Source of the DNA: Candidatus Eiseniibacteriota bacterium
GTDB lineage: Bacteria; Eisenbacteria; RBG-16-71-46; JAFGJU01
Length of the DNA stretch: 8,660 bases
Direction of reading: 5' to 3'
Assembly (NCBI GenBank): GCA_016928935.1
Contig: JAFGJU010000158.1
Span: 1-8,660, forward strand
Shown here: piece by piece, positions 5,839 through 8,660 of the stretch
How positions within the stretch are numbered: the first letter of the stretch is position 1
Layout of the letters: each line of letters starts with the position of its first letter
Notes under the pieces: generated by a model
Seen by the model: only the letters and a program-made list of their open reading frames with translations
Database searches by the model: none
Told to the model about the DNA's origin: nothing
Position numbers and translations under genes: made by a program

Positions 5839-7353
5839 TCAGCGTTTCTCGAACTCTCTTGTCAACGACTTCAGCGTCTCGAACTTTCTCACGATTGTCA
5901 GGACCTCCTTCCTACCGCCCGCGGCAACGAGCGCGTGCGACAAGCGCTCGTCGTCCAGCAGGCGGGAAAGGCTCGCCAGGGTGCTCAGGTACTTCGCCCT
6001 CTCGGACGGGGGACAGAGCACCAGAAAGATCAGTCTCACGGGTTCACCGTCCAGCGACTCGAACTCCACTCCCTCCGCGGAAATTCCCACGCACAAGGTC
6101 AGTTCCCGGGTGGCCTCCGTCGCAGCGTGCGGAATCGCAAGCCCCATGCCTATGCCGGTGGACAGCACGTCCTCTCTGGTCATCAGAGCCTCAAGCGCGT
6201 CCTTCACGCTGCTCACGGCTCCCTCTTCAGCGAGTTTTTCGACCAGCTCTCGAATGGCCTCGCGCTTGGTTGTTGCGACGACGTCGGGCTTGATCAGGTT
6301 CTCTCTGAGCAGGCCCGACACCTTCTGGTACTCGCGTCTCTCCGAAGTCTCGAGGTCGCCGAAGATGACGAGGTCCTCCTCGGATATGCCTCGCGCCTGT
6401 TGGTAGGCGTTGACGGTAATCATGGGAGGTCTCTGCGTGCCCTCTATCTTGAGGTTGTGGACTCTGTAGTACTCGTCCTCCTTGGTGATAAGGTTCATGC
6501 TGCGGTTCAGCTCCGACAGGATGGCCACCTTGCCCTGCTCCTCGGCCTTGGTGAGGAGGACCGTGAGAATCCTGTGGGACATCTTCCGCAGGCTCTCCAA
6601 CTCCTGGTTCCTGTGGACGCGGACGTCCAGGTCCACCTGGGCTATCTGGCGCAGGCCGAACTTCCTCTCTATGTCGAGCAGGAGGCCTATCTCCACGCCG
6701 TAACCCGTGAAGAATGGAACTCGTTCCAGGATGCTCCGGCGGCCGGCGTACTCTCCCGACAGCGGCTGGGCCAGGCCCGAGAGACTGGGGAACAGGATGT
6801 TCAGCACCGGCCTCGCCACGAGTTCAGTCACTCTTCCGCCGCCGGTCGGCAGGAGTTTCCTTCCCAGCTTGATGGGTCTCTTGTAGAAACCCTTCACGTA
6901 TCCGATCCTGCTGTTGGTGAGGAGCGGACCCACGAGACCGTACACGAACCTGGGGTGTATGTTCCTTATGTCGGAATCCACCCACACTATGATGTCGCCC
7001 TTGAGCAGAAAGAGGCTCTTCCAAAGGTTCTCACCCTTCCCGTACCACACCCCGAGCTCCGCCAGATGCTCCGAAGCGAGGTAGACCGTCGCGCCCTCCT
7101 TCACGGCGATTTCCCTTGTCTTGTCCGTTGACCCGCTGTCCACCACGGCGATCTCGTCCAGCAGCCTGAACTTGTCCATCAGCTCCGACTTCAGCACCCG
7201 GATTTCCTTTCCGATGGTTTCCTCTTCGTTCAGGGTGGGGAAGCAGAGGCTGATGGTCACGCCCTGGCTCTCTTTCAAGGCCACCAGTCTCCGGATGTCG
7301 GAGAACGCCGAATGGTGAAAAGTCCGGACTCTCAGCCATCTGTCCAGTTTCAT
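5839..7353 (-). CDS. gpgS: Glucosyl-3-phosphoglycerate synthase fused to a C-terminal PTS EIIA domain
   Basis: This is a 504-residue two-part cytoplasmic protein. Residues 1 to about 315 are a GpgS (GT81) enzyme, which joins glucose from an NDP-glucose to 3-phosphoglycerate. Marks are RTFHH (10-14), FPTLNEEETIG (38-48), VDSGSTDKT (71-79), GKGENLW (105-111), the metal-binding DSD (126-128), LPTGGGRVTELVARP (168-182), QPLSGEYAGRR (196-206), GYGVEIG (217-223) and H248 in VRVHRNQ. GpgS enzymes usually end near QRPP, here at 307-310. After a linker (about 311-350), residues 350-495 form a fructose/mannitol/PtsN-type EIIA domain: TTKREAIRELVEKLAEEGAV, then LSTGIGMGLAIPHAAT with the phospho-accepting histidine at H409, then LIFLVLCPP and a helical end. 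There is no stop or frameshift between the parts. The ATG at 7353 has GAGGA 4 bases upstream. It is the first gene of the operon, with a strong promoter at 7420-7448. Confidence 0.92.
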   Translation of the reverse strand: MKLDRWLRVRTFHHSAFSDIRRLVALKESQGVTISLCFPTLNEEETIGKEIRVLKSELMDKFRLLDEIAVVDSGSTDKTREIAVKEGATVYLASEHLAELGVWYGKGENLWKSLFLLKGDIIVWVDSDIRNIHPRFVYGLVGPLLTNSRIGYVKGFYKRPIKLGRKLLPTGGGRVTELVARPVLNILFPSLSGLAQPLSGEYAGRRSILERVPFFTGYGVEIGLLLDIERKFGLRQIAQVDLDVRVHRNQELESLRKMSHRILTVLLTKAEEQGKVAILSELNRSMNLITKEDEYYRVHNLKIEGTQRPPMITVNAYQQARGISEEDLVIFGDLETSERREYQKVSGLLRENLIKPDVVATTKREAIRELVEKLAEEGAVSSVKDALEALMTREDVLSTGIGMGLAIPHAATEATRELTLCVGISAEGVEFESLDGEPVRLIFLVLCPPSERAKYLSTLASLSRLLDDERLSHALVAAGGRKEVLTIVRKFETLKSLTREFEKR

Positions 7354-7381
7354 GGTGTCCTCGCTCAGGGGATGTGAACAG

Positions 7382-7414
7382 GCGGGAACATTCTCGCGTG
7401 ATGTGTCTTCCCGC
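7382..7414 (-). promoter_or_regulatory. 5'-leader stem-loop of the glucosylglycerate operon
   Basis: On the minus strand GCGGGAA (7414-7408) is a perfect 7-bp complement of TTCCCGC (7388-7382), with a 19-base loop. The stem begins at the transcript start predicted from the promoter at 7420-7448. It ends about 16 bases before the GAGGA ribosome-binding site of gpgS. It could stabilise the mRNA 5' end or respond to a regulator. Confidence 0.45.
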
Positions 7415-7419
7415 GGGCT

Positions 7420-7448
7420 ACCCTAGCAACCTGACGGGCTGATGTCAA
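7420..7448 (-). promoter_or_regulatory. Sigma-70-type promoter of the glucosylglycerate operon
   Basis: On the minus strand TTGACA (7448-7443) is followed by exactly 17 bases and TAGGGT (7425-7420), with a TG one base before the -10 box. Predicted start is near 7413, giving a leader of about 60 bases. The stretch GTCAGGTTGCTAGGGT nearly repeats the M28 peptidase promoter at 418-446. Confidence 0.68.
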
Positions 7449-7486
7449 GCCGAACCGCCGCGCCCTCCCGGCCCGCATTTTGCGCA

Positions 7487-7515
7487 TTGACAAGAACGGG
7501 CCCCCTCAATAAGAT
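7487..7515 (+). promoter_or_regulatory. Sigma-70-type promoter of the RNA candidate and prenyltransferase gene
   Basis: TTGACA (7487-7492) matches the -35 consensus fully. A 17-base spacer separates it from TAAGAT (7510-7515), which keeps the important A2 and T6 positions. The start would fall near 7521-7523, where the RNA candidate's first helix begins. Confidence 0.68.
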
Positions 7516-7520
7516 GGCGC

Positions 7521-7683
7521 CGGAATCAAGACTGTGCCTGGGTCCGTCAAGACCCTCGCACAGAGGCCGGGGCTTAAGGGTGATTCCGCAGGGCATCTGT
7601 GGTAAGGGAATGCAGGCGAGCTCCGTTCGACCTCCATCGTCGCCGTTCCCCATGGTCGCCCTGCCCCTGGCCCCTCTTTTTTT
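7521..7683 (+). ncRNA. Structured RNA candidate (small RNA or regulatory leader)
   Basis: A transcript from the promoter at 7487-7515 would fold extensively. CGGAATCA (7521-7528) pairs perfectly with TGATTCCG (7581-7588). Inside that, CTGTGC/GCACAG (7532-7537 with 7558-7563) and GGGTC/GACCC (7540-7544 with 7551-7555) make a two-part hairpin with a six-base loop. Downstream, GCAGGGC (7588-7594) pairs with GCCCTGC (7658-7664), CTGTGG (7597-7602) with CCATGG (7650-7655), GGGA with TTCC, and GGCGA (7615-7619) with TCGCC (7640-7644), stacking into one rod. GGCCGGG (7565-7571) can also pair with CCC-T-GGCC (7665-7672). That would be either a pseudoknot or an alternative to the first helix. A run of seven T ends it. 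It matches no riboswitch or housekeeping RNA I recognise. It may be a free small RNA or an attenuator of the prenyltransferase gene 36 bases on. Pairings were found by eye, without energy calculation. Confidence 0.5.
7658..7683 (+). terminator. Intrinsic terminator / attenuator 3' arm and T-run
   Basis: These are the 3' pairing strands GCCCTGC and CCCTGGCC (7658-7672), followed by CCTC and TTTTTTT (7677-7683). The stem is GC-rich and its 5' strands lie far upstream (7565-7594). The T-run ends 36 bases before the prenyltransferase ATG, so it would either close a small RNA or attenuate that gene. Confidence 0.45.
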
Positions 7684-7707
7684 CCGCCACACACCACGCG
7701 GGACCGC

Positions 7708-7715
7708 GATATATC
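7708..7715 (+). promoter_or_regulatory. GATATATC palindrome just before the prenyltransferase start
   Basis: This AT-rich perfect 8-bp palindrome ends 4 bases before the ATG at 7720. TATATC (7710-7715) is placed as a -10 box would be for a leaderless transcript beginning at or near the ATG. No good -35 box lies 16-18 bases upstream and there is no ribosome-binding site. It could be a leaderless promoter, an operator, or chance. Confidence 0.25.
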
Positions 7716-7719
7716 ACAG

Positions 7720-8634
7720 ATGAAGAAGCTAGCGCTTTACTTGCGGGAGATGCGGGCGCCGTTCTTCACGGCTTCAGTCATCCCCGTGATACTCGGCGCC
7801 TCCGTGGCGTGGTCCGAGACCGGTGAGTTTTCGCCCGGGTTGTTCGCGCTCACGCTGGTCGCGGGAATGTGCCTTCACGCCGGCACAAACATCGCCAACG
7901 ACTACTTCGACCACAAGAGCGGCGACGACGAGATAAACGTGGAGTTCGTGAGCCCCTTCACGGGCGGCAGCCGCATGATCCAAAAGGGACTCCTCACTCC
8001 GAAGGAGGTGCTGGCGGAGTCGCTGGTGCTGTTCGCAATCGGCGGCGCCATAGGCGTGTACCTGGCGGCTGTCAAGGGACCGGCCATACTGGTGCTCGGC
8101 GTGATAGGCGCGTTCTGCGGCTTCTTCTACACCACCCCTCCGGTCAACATAGCCGCCAGGGGAATAGGCGAGCTCACGGTAGGCCTCAATTTCGGCACCC
8201 TCATGGTGCTGGGTGCCTACTTCGTCCAGACGGGACGGTTCTCGACCACGGCTTTCCTGGCGTCACTGCCGGTGGCGATGCTCATCGCCGACGTGCTCTA
8301 CATAAACGAGTTCCCAGACTGTGTGGCGGACAAGGCGGTGGGGAAGACCCACCTCGTGGCGAGGCTCGGGAAGGAGAAGGCGGTGTGGGGGTATCTCGCG
8401 CTGACGCTCGGCGCGTACGTCTCAATACTCATTCCGGTCATAGTGCGCGCCGTGCCGGCCTACTGTCTGCTGGGGCTTCTGACCCTGCCCGTAGCGATGA
8501 AGGCCATAAGCGTTGCCGTGGCCAACTATGCAGATTCTCCCAAGCTTGCGCCCGCAAATGCTGCTACAATTCAGCTACACATGCTCACCGGGCTCCTCGT
8601 GTCCGCGGGGTTCATCCTCGACCGCGTGCTTTGA
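7720..8634 (+). CDS. UbiA-superfamily prenyltransferase, MenA-like
   Basis: This 304-residue inner-membrane enzyme should attach a polyprenyl chain from a polyprenyl diphosphate to an aromatic ring. The first Asp-rich motif is NIANDYFDHKSGDD (57-70), with N60, D61 and D64 placed to bind the magnesium-diphosphate. The second is NEFPDCVADKAVGKTHLVAR (196-215), with D200 and D204. The segment FTGGSRMIQKGLLTP near residues 80-93 and the hydrophobic stretches between motifs fit the eight to nine helices of the family. The NEFPD...DKAVGK form is closest to MenA, which makes demethylmenaquinone from 1,4-dihydroxy-2-naphthoate. No other menaquinone gene is in the window, so the quinone role is inferred. 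Other UbiA branches (heme O, tocopherol-type, archaeal lipid) remain possible. The ATG at 7720 has no ribosome-binding site, and the preceding 200 bases hold the RNA candidate. The gene is divergent from, not part of, the osmolyte operon. Confidence 0.87.
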   Translation: MKKLALYLREMRAPFFTASVIPVILGASVAWSETGEFSPGLFALTLVAGMCLHAGTNIANDYFDHKSGDDEINVEFVSPFTGGSRMIQKGLLTPKEVLAESLVLFAIGGAIGVYLAAVKGPAILVLGVIGAFCGFFYTTPPVNIAARGIGELTVGLNFGTLMVLGAYFVQTGRFSTTAFLASLPVAMLIADVLYINEFPDCVADKAVGKTHLVARLGKEKAVWGYLALTLGAYVSILIPVIVRAVPAYCLLGLLTLPVAMKAISVAVANYADSPKLAPANAATIQLHMLTGLLVSAGFILDRVL

Positions 8635-8660
8635 CCCGGCCGATTGTGGTGACTAGACGA

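Larger units (their letters stand above)
7354..7719. other. Divergent intergenic control region with embedded RNA candidate
   Basis: This gap separates the leftward gpgS operon from the rightward prenyltransferase gene. It contains back-to-back promoters (minus strand 7420-7448, plus strand 7487-7515), a leader stem-loop for the operon at 7382-7414, and a structured RNA candidate at 7521-7683. Small open frames on both strands here show no family resemblance and conflict with the RNA folding pattern. Confidence 0.65.

Noticed and set aside
5935..7131. A 398-codon plus-strand open frame antisense to gpgS
   Set aside because: It is the mirror of a gene with many conserved motifs, its composition is shadow-like, and no family resemblance is visible.
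5839..7353. Sequencing frameshift or gene fusion artefact joining gpgS and ptsN-like genes
   Set aside because: The linker is continuous in frame with no internal start preceded by a ribosome-binding site. Codon use looks alike on both sides, though only read-level data could exclude an assembly join.
7577..7594. Possible T-box (AAGGGTGATTCCGCAG resembles AGGGTGGNACCGCG)
   Set aside because: The essential TGGN that pairs with the tRNA CCA end is absent, and the downstream gene is not an aminoacylation or amino-acid gene.
7574..7615. Possible cobalamin riboswitch core
   Set aside because: The similarity to the B12-box region is only a few scattered bases, and the characteristic GCCACTG-type segment is missing.
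7442..7723. A 93-codon plus-strand open frame in the divergent region
   Set aside because: It starts upstream of the predicted promoter, runs through the RNA helices and T-run, overlaps the prenyltransferase start, and has no recognisable domain.

Overview
This is a GC-rich bacterial window. The genes are densely packed and four sites match a housekeeping (sigma-70 type) promoter, with TTGACA or TTGACT boxes and 17-base spacers. Many ATA isoleucine and AGG/AGA arginine codons occur despite the high GC content. The gene mix (M28 peptidase, OPT transporter, glucosylglycerate synthesis, MenA/UbiA-like prenyltransferase) suggests a free-living bacterium, perhaps from a deep or uncultured phylum. 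The sequence alone does not fix the taxon.

Layout. Positions 1-336 (minus) hold the N-terminal part of a secreted M28-family metallopeptidase cut by the window edge. Positions 337-709 are a divergent control region with one strong minus-strand promoter, one weaker minus-strand candidate and one strong plus-strand promoter. Positions 710-2665 (plus) encode an OPT-family oligopeptide transporter. Positions 2666-2907 lie between convergent genes and carry short direct repeats, an inverted repeat, a G-quadruplex-type G-run and a terminator-like hairpin. Positions 7353 down to 2908 (minus) form one four-gene operon. Positions 7354-7719 are a second divergent control region with two strong promoters and a candidate structured RNA. 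Positions 7720-8634 (plus) encode a UbiA-superfamily prenyltransferase. The last 26 bases show nothing.

The operon is the centre of the window. In transcription order it encodes: glucosyl-3-phosphoglycerate synthase (GpgS) carrying a C-terminal PTS EIIA domain; a second GT-A glycosyltransferase resembling mannosylglycerate synthase (GT78-like); a multi-helix membrane protein of the mechanosensitive-channel-related TM-helix type; and a HAD-IIB phosphatase of the mannosyl-3-phosphoglycerate phosphatase family. Together they look like a compatible-solute module: make glucosyl-3-phosphoglycerate, dephosphorylate it to glucosylglycerate, possibly add a second sugar, and respond to turgor. The EIIA domain suggests that a phosphotransferase signal is wired into the first enzyme.

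The two most unusual items are the GpgS-EIIA fusion and the candidate RNA at about 7521-7683. The RNA candidate has a near-consensus promoter, an 8-bp helix beginning at the predicted transcription start, several nested helices and a seven-T run, and it lies just upstream of the prenyltransferase gene.
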